From Gamarada debralockiae (taxonomy: Eukaryota > Ascomycota > Leotiomycetes > Helotiales > Hyphodiscaceae), in contig NXFV01000681.1 in NCBI GenBank assembly GCA_002803225.1, positions 124,001-188,000 on the forward strand: a DNA stretch of 64,000 bases. Direction: 5' to 3'. Shown here piece after piece: positions 22,676-33,048 of the stretch; the stretch's first letter is position 1, and each line of letters begins with the position of its first letter. The translations under genes and the position numbers were made by a program. The notes under the pieces were generated by a model that saw nothing but the letters and a program-made list of their open reading frames with translations, made no database searches and was not told the DNA's origin.

Positions 22676-22977
22676 CGGGGGAGTTTTTGGGAGCTTTGAA
22701 GATCCAGAATATTAATTAAGCTTCTGTACTGTAACCCAGATCTCTCTTGCAAAGTTTTTGATTGTGGAAGAGTGATGTTGCTCAGTATCATTTTCTAATC
22801 GTTGGATTTGTGCTTTGAAATCGCCTCCAAAAGCCTTCGGCAGCGCTTCCGAGGGACTAAAAAGTCTTGGCGCCAAAATTCGTGACGTCCATCGCGAGCT
22901 TCACACGACAACGCAGCAAAACCTCATCCCTCTCACTCCATCCAACATCTCAACCGGCCTGAGGGCCACTTGTCAAG

Positions 22978-23590
22978 ATGTCTCAAACCAATGGAATAGT
23001 GCGTTCCTCCAATTCACCCTTTCAATTCTTCATGCTAACTGATCTACCACCCCTAGACAAAACTTGCCTACTCAAGAACATGGCACCACATCTCAGCCAG
23101 CACTCCCCACCACGCCCTCTCCACAATCCGTCCCCTCCCCGCCGCCGACTCTCCCTCCCTCACACCTCCCTCTCTGGGCCGTCTCGCCTCCCGAATCGCA
23201 GTCTTGCTAATGGGCAAACACAAGCCGATCTGGGATCCCTCCACCGACTGCGGCGACTACGTCGTCGTAACCAATTGCTCGAATCTTCATACCACAGGAA
23301 AGAAGCGCTGGCAAAAACAATACTACAGACATAACACAAGACCGGGAAGTCTGAGGCAGATCAGTATGGATGGACTGATGGCGAAGTTAGGGGGCGCGGA
23401 GATCCTGAGGAAGGCTGTTAGTGGCATGTTGCCGAAGAATAGGTTGAGGGATGATAGATTGGCAAGATTGAAGGCGTTTGAGGGCGAGGCGCATCCGTAT
23501 AAAGCCAATATTGTAAAGTTTGCGGGAAGGAGTAAGATTGCGAGTTGGCCCGGACGGGAGGATGTTGGGAAGACGGAGGCGAGGTTATGA
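22978..23590 (+). CDS. mrpl23: Mitochondrial ribosomal protein uL13m
   Basis: Large-subunit mitochondrial ribosomal protein. A short first exon encodes MSQTNGI. A GTGCGT...CCCTAG intron then leads to KLAYSRTWHH, LGRLASRIAVLLMGKHKP, CGDYVVVTNC, KQYYRHNTRPGS, AVSGMLPKNRLRDDRLARL and HPYKANI, all standard L13 blocks. The stretch between WHHISAS and LGRLAS is a Pro/Ser-rich insertion longer than in bacterial L13. Stop at 23590. Confidence 0.92.
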
Positions 23591-25349
23591 TGGGGATGAG
23601 GGAGGGAGTTTTGTATTATATAGGCTTTGTGGTACAATGGGCAGTGAGCTCTGACCGATCGTCTTCTTTTGTAGCATTAAAGAGGCGTTGAATACAGGTT
23701 GAAAAGACAGGCTTTCTTTCGAAATGGGAATTTGTTACTGTAATCAGGGTCAAGCACATTAGTACAGTGGACTTCCCTGCCCTACATTTTTGCTTGCGAT
23801 CAAAACCAACTCCTGCGAATTGAAGATCTCTTTTTTGCCGGATTTTATTGATACTTGGCCTTCTTTGACTCTGCCGCCCATTCCCGGGCTTTCCTGCGAT
23901 GATTATTCACTAGATGCTCTGATTTACTTGGTACATATATCGAATTGAACAACTTTGTAATCATACAAGGCAAAATCAAGCCAGAAGCGCAGGAACAACG
24001 TCCAGTTTGCTGATCTACGTCTTGTTGCGCCTGGCTTGTCTCAACCCTGACAAATATGCTTTGATGCTTTCCAACCCGGAATTAACGTCTGGCTGCATTG
24101 AAACATTAGTAAAGAGTCTAGAGACGATGTAGAAGAACTCACACCATGCTGAATCCCTAAAGTACTCCAAGCTCGATATCCACCGCACCTGAGAGGCAAA
24201 TGCGGATATGCTGCGAGGTAGGGCCCTCAATGAGTGCTAAGATATCTGATGAGGTTCCCAGGAATTAACTTTGGCTTGCTCTTGTTCACAAATTCAAGCA
24301 ACTAACACCAATGCAGACCCGAAAGACATACAGACATACAGACATACAGACATACTACACACATATATACATACATACATACCAATATTCTGATGACGAT
24401 GGAAATGACCTCGCCTCCCAAACTTCAGGCTCTACACCTCTCTGTTCCAATCTCTTCCAGATACATTGCAACTTTACTTGCATATCGAGGATTGAGAATC
24501 AAATGTGGTTTGTCGGAGTCGAGCTCGACTTGGATGGCTCACATTCTCGTATTAGTGGAGTTGGATATACTGTCGGCTTTCGTGTTCGATCTAGAGAAGG
24601 CGTTTATCCTTGAGCTCGACCGTGCTTGCTAGTAATCATGGACGCTGATGTGGTGAGCTTCGCTGCGGACCATCCGCTGTCTCTCCTTGAACTTGTTGGG
24701 TTCCTTCATCGGGCTGCCTGACTACTTGTTGCTATCTTGACGCCTATATACCCTATTGTTGGCCTATGTTTGCTTCATTGTGGAGAGCATAACCTCACTG
24801 TAACAGACACTATCCTTCTAGTATGTTTCAATGTCGACGAGGCTTTGGCTAAAAGGTATGAAATCTGTGTCTCTTATGAGATTAAAGAGTGTCTGAGACA
24901 ACATAATTATGATGTTACGGAGGAACCTCCTGGGACATAGCCCATATACAATCAGGCAATGAATGCCATTATATACCCTAGAATAACCCATTGAGTAGAT
25001 TGAAAGATATGATTGTCTCTGTCACCAATGTCTCCTCCAGTCCTGTAATGAACCCCTCAATGACCATGCCTTCTGTTCATGCCTTTATTGGCTACTTCGA
25101 AGCTGTCGGTCAAGAGCCTTCGGTTGGCTTCTTCGTGGAGACGCCTCGCTCTTTCGATGTTCGAGAAGCTGGATTCTGCTTCGATATTCGTATTCAGCAT
25201 GGAGCAGGTATTGATGCTACACATGGCCATATAGCGCTCCTGTCCATCGAGCTAGGCTATCGGTCGTGGCGGATCATCCATGGCCTTTCCTCGAACTCCT
25301 TAGCATCCTCCACCATTTCTGTTGATCCTTCGCCTTTATAATCGACCCT
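23591..25349. other. Gene-poor region with decayed repeat DNA
   Basis: Downstream of mrpl23, the minus strand around 24300-24010 can be spliced to a short protein-like C-terminus without an identifiable start. A microsatellite follows, and 24400-25349 holds only broken open frames that adjoin the gag remnant and may be its degraded downstream part. Confidence 0.4.
24325..24383. repeat. ACATACAG / CATA microsatellite
   Basis: Four consecutive copies of an 8-base GACATACA-type unit pass into an ACATATATACATACATACATAC tract cut short here by other bases. Simple-sequence DNA next to mobile-element remnants. Confidence 0.8.
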
Positions 25350-27056
25350 CTAATATAGCAGGATGTAGACCCCTGGCTCTTCGATGCTCCATCGAGATTG
25401 CTCAGTTGTCTGCCTCCTTCTTCTTGAATACCCCGACTTGGAAGTGTGACTGTGTATTGAAGGTACAGAAATTTCGGATGCAGACTGACAAGCTGCCATT
25501 CTGATCCGGCTGAGTTGAAGATGTTGGAGAGGTACTGCGCCGGCAGGAACGCTCTGGTTGCTCTGAAAAGCCTGAGATCGTTGATTAAAGCCTGGTCCAC
25601 GTTCACCACGAAATCCTCCGTACCCACTATATCCACCTTGACGGAATCCTCGATTTTCAAACCTAGGATTGTTCTGACTAAGAGCAGCTCGAAGCTCCTG
25701 ACTGATTTCCTCCCGAACGTCACGAATTGCATTGGCATGAGCAATGCGAAGCTCTTCCAATTGTCGAGCCAAATCGTCCTGTGGATCCTGGGTCCTGGCG
25801 TTTGAACCAAACTTAGTAGGGAACATCCAGTCTAAAGCAGGTGCCTGGGAAGGTTGCTCTTCTGGCTTATCTGGCGAAGTCCTCTTCTGGGTGTTTAGAT
25901 CTCTTAGAATATTGTTGACAGCACTGACTTTCGAGCTTAGCATGACTGGGTTCCGGTTCTCCTTATACCGGTTAATAACTTCGTCAGATTCACAGACCCC
26001 AATAGCAGTCTCGTAGAAGTCAGCATACACTAGAGTCTTCCCATCATCCAGGTCTACGTTATGTTTCTTGACGATCTTGGAGCGGATCCGATCCGGCAAT
26101 GCAAAAAGGAAGAGGTTGGCCCGTTCTCTACGTCGGGGAAATAAGTGGCCGGTATTGGCATATGCCTAGCCCTACTTTCAGACTTAAAGACCAACCACAA
26201 AACCTAGAACAAAATTTCTAAAAATTGGCTAGAAGACAATTTGGCTTCTTTAGAGATCTCAAATCAAGTTCCAGTAAATTTAATACAAATTTGTGGAAGT
26301 TTTGTCATTGCTGAAATACGGCGTTTGGTTTTGCGCAGGTGCCAATATCGGCCACTTATTTCCCCGACGTAGAGCCCGTTCTACTTTATCAAGAAGCTTC
26401 CTTTCCTTAAGACTGGCAGAGACCCGATAAAAAAGCTCGATAAAATCCTTCGATTCGATTTGTCCACGCTGTGCCGATAAGACCAGGGCATCCAACAAAG
26501 GGCGAGTGTGTTTGGTGTAGTCATCGTCATAATCACGGTACTTCCGTTTCAGAGCTGCAAAGAAGGCCTCCTCATCGAATGGCGTCCTAGTATATTCCGG
26601 AATTGCCCTGACATCGTCTCGAAGAGCAATATCAATATGGCGGAGGATCCGTTCGTGTCTGTCTTCTCCAGTGCAGTTCTAGTCTTTAAAGAAGGCAAGA
26701 AGTTCATCAACCCAGCGCGTTGCTCCCTGGCCATCAAAGACAAGACCAGCTGAAGCAGGAGTTGGTATCACTGCGCGCAGCACAGTGATATTGTTGGTAG
26801 GATTAATCGAATTATTTAGGTTATTAGAGGCCATTTCGACTAAGGATTCACTTGGCGTTGAAGAATCTGATTGCAGTTCTGGGGGCATGTTCTGTTGACT
26901 CTCTGGTTGAGGTTGTTGTCCGTTTTCTGAAGCACTAGAAGAAGGCGTGTTGTCTGAAGTTGCTGAAGGTTTCCTAAGAGCTGGTGGTTTTGATACTATT
27001 CTTCCTTGATTGTGGTTGGATGACTTCCTCTTCAATGAAGAAGCTTTGCTGTGCAT
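25350..27056 (-). mobile_element. Decayed LTR-retrotransposon gag-like gene
   Basis: From ATG 27056 one minus frame reads as a Gag-like protein: a Gln/Ser/Pro-rich start, then a helical capsid-like part (RWVDELLAFFKD, ILRHIDIALRDDVRAIPEY, FDEEAFFAALKRKYRDYDDD, IELFYRVSASLKERKLLDK, LFLFALPDRIRSKIVKKH), then a Gly/Arg/Gln-rich tail. Only two things interrupt the frame: a TAG at 26679-26681 and an inserted inverted-repeat element at 26127-26373. No protease, reverse transcriptase or LTR was recognised, so this is a partial copy. The Gag assignment is from composition and order only; a domesticated gag-derived gene is possible but the stop and insertion argue that it is dead. Confidence 0.6.
26127..26373. 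mobile_element. 247-bp inverted-repeat element (MITE) with 8-bp target duplication
   Basis: The 34-bp terminal inverted repeats are 26127-26160 (starting TCTACGTCGGGG) and 26340-26373, with one mismatch. The flanking 8 bp GCCCGTTC occurs directly on both sides (26119-26126 and 26374-26381). Deleting the element and one copy restores the gag frame across KVERA-NLFLF. An 8-bp duplication is typical of hAT-type transposition. There is no coding capacity inside, so it would be moved by another element's transposase. Confidence 0.88.
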
Positions 27057-29184
27057 TCCTTGATTCCGAAAACAAAAGAAAATAACCCGTTGTTCTTGTT
27101 GATATTGTAGTCCTTGATGTCGCTTCCTTCGAGTAGGGTCCCTCCCTTTTAACCTTATCTTTAGCTGTCCTCTACAAGTGCCCCTTGAGCTCAGTCCTAG
27201 GTGCTCAGACTTCCTAACCCTTTGATTCCAAGCCTCGTTTCGAGCTGATACTGCTTGTTCACCCCAAACAGAAGCTTTAATGACTTCAGGGTCAATATCA
27301 CAGTATTTCCGTGGTCCTAAGTGGCTTTTTGTCCATCTCTTAAGGCAAAAGCCCCTTCAAACATCAACCCCACAATGATGCGAAAGATCAGGAGGATTGT
27401 GATACAGAGTACAATCAGGACCTGGTTCCCAAGTTCTCCAACACCTCTCTATCCTTCCTGATAGGGTCCCAGGAGATTTTGACACCTGCTCCTTTCCCCT
27501 ATCACACTGTTCAAGTCCTCCTGAGGTTGGGCCTCTGCCTCAGGCAAAGCCACAGATTCTACTGTAGTTCCACCCATCTCTACCCCCTTTTTCATAGAAT
27601 TGGCCATTTCTTGCAATCCACTTGGACCTTAGCAAGAGGCACCCGTGACTAAAACCATTTCGACTCTCTGTCTATGGCGCTTGCAACCCATGTCGTAAAT
27701 CTTAAACTATACCCAAAATGTAAAACGATTTGTTCCATCAAGTTAGACTAAGCCCTCTCATACAATAGCGCTTTATCCTGAAACATGTGATAACCCTGAA
27801 ACAATCATCCCCTGAACTATTCCGCACAACTTGAAAGCATCAGAACTAAAGCAAAAAAAGCAAACATCCCTCACTTGAGAATGCGAATACCTTCACTTGA
27901 CTGCGAAAAAGGCTCCCTGCGTAGGTCACCAATGTAGAAGGGAACGAAATGCGAGTATAAGCGCTTCCCGATTGCGCTGTGTATCGCACGTGCTCTCAGT
28001 GAGGGATAAAACAAAAACGATGTAAAACGAAGGTCATGTGCTCGAATACACTGCAAAAATGCATCAGAAAACAAGTTGTACGATTGTGTATGTATATATA
28101 GGTGTCTATGTACAGTTCCAGCTGCAAAAGACAAAATATGCCCGGTTGGCACGTGATCAGACTAGCTAAGCGAGGTTGGCCTCAACGTGACCGATTTCCC
28201 CACTACAATATAACAACAAAGGAGCTAGAGAAGTTGAAACGCGGGAGGCAGCAGTACAGAACAACTCTACTAGCATAGAGATATTTGGGGGTAAAGAGCG
28301 TGAGGTTGTGATAAAGAGAGCAAGGCTAGCAAAGAGCTTGGGTCGTTGATTTCCGGGCGATTTGCAGAAAATATATATATTATTTATAGGAATCTGAATA
28401 GGGGTGATAGGCACTGGCCCTACTTTGCAAAGAGCACCATTTCTTAACATATTTAAGGGTTGGATCAAAAGAGGGTAGTTAGAGGATTATATAGAAGAGC
28501 ATTCTGTTCTTACATGCCATATCTCTTCGCTTATGCGAAAGCATAGCAAATGCAAAGGGCGCTGCTCTGCGAAGAGCGCAATCATTTATAGTGCAAATTG
28601 GCAGGGAGGTCGAATAATCGGGGATCTTAGCATAGAATATTAAACAATGAATGCAGAACTATTTCGTAGTAAATTGCGCTTTCACCTACAAGTGACGTTG
28701 CGTTTGCGTTTGCGTTTCAAGCTTAGGCTTAATGAGGTAATATGATCTACCTAAAGCAGGATGACAACAGAAGCTCAAGAGCTAATCTAGTCTAATCTCT
28801 AGCTCTATTAAAGCGAATTTTGCAAGCTCCGTCCTTAAACTTTGAATTCTACCTTGCATCAACCAGCGAAGACCTCCACTTAAACACAAACCTCTAAAGC
28901 TCTCGCAAATCATCGAGCAATCTCGCTTTCGCAACAATTGAGTTGCTCAGCTCCATCTTCTGTCCGCCACAATCACACCAAATCACTTTCTACTACCCTG
29001 GCCAAACTAGTTATACGCACCAAGACAGCGTCCCTAGCCCTGAAGTCAATGGCAAAAACGAAAGCGTGAAGTTGAAGAGGAAGATGATCCGAACGTCGAC
29101 AGCATCAACTCTGCCGAATATGGCAAAGCGAGGTTGGGGGCGCGCAGGCGACGGGGCAACCGCTGGTTGATGAGGCTGGAAGCA
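27057..29184. other. Gene-poor region, 2.1 kb
   Basis: Upstream side of the gag remnant. It may hold leader or LTR remains, but I found no matching long terminal repeats. The rest to 29184 is non-coding with a short GCGTTT-repeat near 28697. No gene recognised. Confidence 0.4.
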
Positions 29185-29760
29185 TCAAATCATGATGGCG
29201 GATCCGTACCGATAGACATGGTTTCGGATACAAGTATTGCAGTGCCAGTGAGAACACGTAGTAGTTTGCGCCTCATGCCTGATTGAGCCGCAGGTCGGCC
29301 AAACATTGACGTCAACTGTTTGTATTTGCGGAGGTTGGCTGCGGGCTGCAGTATCCATTGGACTGGGGCCGACAACCTGGGAAGCCATTGCGATTCTCGA
29401 AGTCAAAGCAGCTTCAAGGCCTTGAGATGACATTGTATCTAGCTCTGCTGATTGGGGGCGATGAGCACTGTCTGCGGGTTGGCTGGGGATGTCATCCGTA
29501 GGTGCGTTGACGGGTCTGGGGTATGGGGATGGCAGATTTCCTGAGCATGTCAGAATGTACGGTAAACTCTTCATGTTAGAAAGTTGCTTACCGAAGATTT
29601 CTCCCCAGATGTGCTGTTCTAATATGAATTGGAGATCTGTGACTGCTGTGTCGATGATGGCGTTTCGTGCGAGCCATCCATGCCAGTAGATGACACGCTC
29701 TGTGAATTGGTGGGGTGTATAATTACTCGTTGCAAAGGCTGCTCTGCGAATATGCTCTAC
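29185..29760 (-). CDS. Unknown protein with partial RING/IBR-like Cys/His end
   Basis: A helical segment (AFATSNYTPHQFTERVIYW, TAVTDLQFILEQHIWGEIF) is joined by a GTAAGC...GCTCAG intron to a Pro/Ser-rich linker, then to WPTCGSIRHEAQTTTCSHWHCNTCIRN. The Cys/His spacing at the end resembles the first half of a fungal RING/IBR ubiquitin-ligase domain (C-x2-C, then C-x-H-x2-C-x2-C), but the first cysteine is a tryptophan and the domain stops early at 29185. No ATG opens the first exon in frame, so the start is unknown. Probably a truncated gene. Confidence 0.4.
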   Translation of the reverse strand, partial: VEHIRRAAFATSNYTPHQFTERVIYWHGWLARNAIIDTAVTDLQFILEQHIWGEIFGKQLSNMKSLPYILTCSGNLPSPYPRPVNAPTDDIPSQPADSAHRPQSAELDTMSSQGLEAALTSRIAMASQVVGPSPMDTAARSQPPQIQTVDVNVWPTCGSIRHEAQTTTCSHWHCNTCIRNHVYRYGSAIMI

Positions 29761-30257
29761 CGTAATGAGGCGGCATCTTGTTTGATTTGATGCTGTTGAT
29801 GGGAGGCGTTATGGTTGTGGTTTGGTGGTTTGGAGGAGGAAGATGAGGCTCAAACGAATTCTGAAATGCGAAGGCGCTAATACATCTATTCACTTTTGAT
29901 TTTATACAGCGAAGTCTTTCTTGTTCACATGATCAAACATAAAGGCTTCAGGTCATGCAGCTTCTGTTGATATCCGTGAACCTGTTTCAATAATTTAGAC
30001 ATCGTTGACTATTTTAAATAGGTCACATGCAGGTCACATACAGATGCATACCCTGCAAAATTTTCCGGTACATACTGTTTGTGATTATGTTGAAACCGAG
30101 AAGTGCCAAGTCACTCACTGTGTGTAGTTGAATGTATTCATAGGACAAATATGTTCAAGAGAAAGTAACCTCGCCCATATGTACATATGTACAGACTTCA
30201 ACCTGATCCACCGATGCTCTCACAAGATAAAAGCCTCACTGCTTTTCACCAACCACC

Positions 30258-31371
30258 TTACAGACACTGCGAGTACCAAGCGTTGGAATAAGTGCAAGTA
30301 GATCCAGCGGCGCACGTCGTGGAACCAGAGTATCCAATACCTCCGCATTGTCCCCACCTGTTATTGTTGGTCAAGTGGCTCGTAGCTAGGCACGCCCGAA
30401 CAACTTCGGAGTACAAGATTGAACTGAAGATAAAACTTACTTGGCAACAGTTCCGCCACCAGTGCTGGATGTGCTAGTCGTCGTCGATGCGGCAGAGGAC
30501 GTAGTAGTACCCGTTCCCCCACTGCTAGAGCCGGTGCCTTCGCTAACGGTAACTTTAAACATATCAGACTTAGCCTTTGCTCAAACAATAACCAGAAGAG
30601 AGGCAAGGTGAAGTTTCATTGGTTCTGGATCCTCTTGAAGTAGACTTCGGGGAGAGCCTAGGTAATCCGCCGAAAAGGAAAATCGATTGTTCGGAAAGTT
30701 TACTTACTGGTAGACGTCCCGCTGCTCTCATATCCCTCAGTAGCGAGGATCTGGTAGTTGAATGTACCTAGCTTCAATCCAAGGGCAGCCCATGCGTTGA
30801 AGTGGTTTGCGGTAGTGACGGTTCCACCGACGCGATGAGATGTCCGCACGGACCAGTACTGCTGGAAGGTTGAGGTGCCCAAGATGGAGGGCTCGTTGGT
30901 GCGGGTTGTCTGTAAGATGTCGTATGTTCCTCCGTCACTCTCAACCGTGCCCAAAAGTGTCGCGGCAGAGGCGGGGTTGTAACTTCCATAGGATTCGGTG
31001 ATGTAGTACTCGACGAGAGGGTTAGTAGTCCATCCGTAGACGGAGAGGTAACTGTTGCCGTTGGGGCTGTAGGTGCCGGAGTATTCAATGGCTCTCGCGG
31101 CTCCAGTGGCCCATCCCGTTCCACCAACAAGGTTACCGTTGCCGGACCAGGTCATAGTGTATTCCCCAGCAGATCCGAGGGTGAAGGTGCCAGAGCCACC
31201 GCCACCATTCCAGAACATATAGTAGTAGCCATTACTGGTACCGGTCTGGCTCGACGTGTAAGTTTGACGTTTGGCAACCGTGCCTGGGCTACGTAAAGCA
31301 AGCTCGGTAGGGGCGGCCAACACTCCGGCCAAGGCAGAGGAAGCAAGAAGAAGGGACGAAAAGGAGATCAT
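30258..31371 (-). CDS. Secreted GH11 endo-1,4-beta-xylanase with C-terminal CBM1
   Basis: Cleaves internal beta-1,4 bonds of xylan outside the cell. A signal peptide ([20 protein letters not shown]) and short propeptide ending KR precede the GH11 fold: [44 protein letters not shown], the nucleophile in [18 protein letters not shown], and the acid/base in EGYESSG. Two introns then join a Gly/Ser/Thr linker to a fungal cellulose-binding module ([11 protein letters not shown], four Cys, ending NAWYSQCL). TAA at 30258. The CBM1 fusion would target the enzyme to cellulose-associated xylan. Confidence 0.95.
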
Positions 31372-31428
31372 GATGATTGATGTCGGTTGGGTGCTCTTTG
31401 CAGAGTTGCAGTGAGCGAACCGCCTTAG

Positions 31429-31435
31429 TTTTATA
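31429..31435 (-). promoter_or_regulatory. Candidate TATA box of the xylanase gene
   Basis: TATAAAA on the minus strand, about 60 bp upstream of the xylanase ATG, at a sensible core-promoter position. Confidence 0.45.
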
Positions 31436-31480
31436 CTGTTTCTTGCGGCAGAACCGAGAGCTTAGAAGCTTAACTTTCAT

Positions 31481-31498
31481 TTAGGCAGTTCTGCCTAA
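31481..31498. promoter_or_regulatory. Perfect palindrome upstream of xylanase
   Basis: TTAGGCAG and CTGCCTAA flank a 2-bp centre, about 110 bp upstream of the ATG. The symmetry suggests a dimeric regulator site; which factor binds is unknown. Confidence 0.4.
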
Positions 31499-33048
31499 GC
31501 AACAACCCCTCAATATTTTTAGAGAAGGTGCTCAGAGGCAACTGACTATACCCCGCATAGCATCCGCGTCCGTAAAGGTTAGGTTCTGTACTCGTTTGTG
31601 CCATTTGGGGATTAAGCTTCAATGAGCCGCTGGCAAAATGCGAACAATGATCATTTTAAGCACAGCCGAATGAATCAGCCGGCTTTTACCAAATCAAAAG
31701 CTGAAACAAATGATCATATATTCCTCACACCACGTGGCCGGGTTCTCTGTATACCGGCACTTGAAAAAATCCGGGGTGCATATGACGGCCGATCCCCGCA
31801 TTTATTTTCATTGGAAGGGGTGGCGGTTGACTGCACTTTCCCCTCGTTCCAGGAACTGCTCCTGGTAGATTGCCGACCTTCCAAAAGGAAATCTGGCTAA
31901 GGTGTCCCGGCTAAATGACATTACCCTGGAATTATTAATAACTTCGTCTTAATATCAAAACTTCTCAATAACATAATAGTATTGATATGATAGTCGAGGG
32001 ATAAAATGAATCTGGACCTTCAAAAAGGGGTGCAGCTGATGTGTCGGGTGAATGGAGCTTGGAAAAGATGGAACTTAGTCGCATTGACGTTGGGAGCGCT
32101 TCTACTATGCAGAGCCTAGGTAGCTTCTCTAACTTTAAAACACAATACCATATCAATCTAAGATTCCCCAATGACGTGCTGGACGCAGCAGACAAACTAA
32201 CTTGGAGGGAGCAGTGCCTATAGACAATTTGTGAAGATCAAATTCTTGTAGTACTCGAGACATGAAGAATGGCTACTGTTTGAGTCTCTGTCGTGCAGAT
32301 GATTTGGCGACGAAAATTCGACCGACGACGACAACAAGTGCAGCGACAACGAAATAAGTAGGCGAAGGTAGGTATTAAAGTCTCGCTCGTTTTGCCAGTC
32401 ACACTAAAGACCAGAACTTATCTTCCTTTGTCTTTTCGCGGCCCATTCTTTTCTTCGGTCCAATATATAAACATACTCGAACCATGCAATTGAACACGCC
32501 ACAGTGATGCGATGTCTGACAGAGTCCATCAGCTAATGCTCGATTGATTTATCCCTCAGTCTTATGACGCCAGGGCACGCACAAACGTCGTGTGGTACTT
32601 GAAAGGGGAACGGATGTAAGTCGTACCGAAACAAGAATCGAGGAGTCGCAGCACACTGAAGGTTGATAAAACCAAGGCAGCTTTGCCAAGGATATTGTTC
32701 GCAAAACATGCTTTCACTCTTAGCTTGAGATATTCACTTGCGTCAAATCTCCATGAGGATATTCTTTTCTTGCATCATTGATTTGACCTGTTTAAGAGCT
32801 CCGGAACGCCGTCCAGCGATTCGACTAGACTCGTGTTGGCAGTGGACAATCACAAGTGAGATAAACTTATATCGTTGATTTCGGACTTGCCAAACACTGC
32901 AGGAGGTAATCTAGGACCATTGTGCAACTGAACCTTATGAAGACGTTACCTTGACCCTACAAGTTCTGCAGATGGAACTTTGCCTCACTAATCCATTCAC
33001 TTGGCATTCACAAATTATTCAAGGCTCACAACGGTAAGAAACCCCTCC
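31499..33048. other. Intergenic, 1.5 kb
   Basis: Xylanase upstream region and 3' flank of the karyopherin gene. Apart from the regulatory motifs listed, no gene is recognised; short open frames at 31622-31900 and 31965-32223 lack support. Confidence 0.5.
31895..31914. promoter_or_regulatory. Two GGCTAA motifs (XlnR/Xyr1-type), 14 bp apart
   Basis: GGCTAA occurs at 31895-31900 and 31909-31914, about 530 bp upstream of the xylanase start. GGCTAA is the known core of the fungal xylanase activator site (XlnR/Xyr1). A CCGGGG and a CCCCGC near 31770-31800 fit the CreA repressor consensus. Function is inferred. Confidence 0.45.

Noticed and set aside
24008..24290. Minus-strand spliced reading (ALIEGPTSQHIRICLSGAVD, then SIKAYLSGLRQARRNKT).
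   Set aside because: Looks protein-like and has a possible GTACTT...GCAG intron, but no start or upstream exon and no recognised family; left as an unproven fragment.
27057..27700. Possible LTR next to the gag remnant.
   Set aside because: No direct repeat partner or clear TG...CA ends and primer-binding site could be found by eye.
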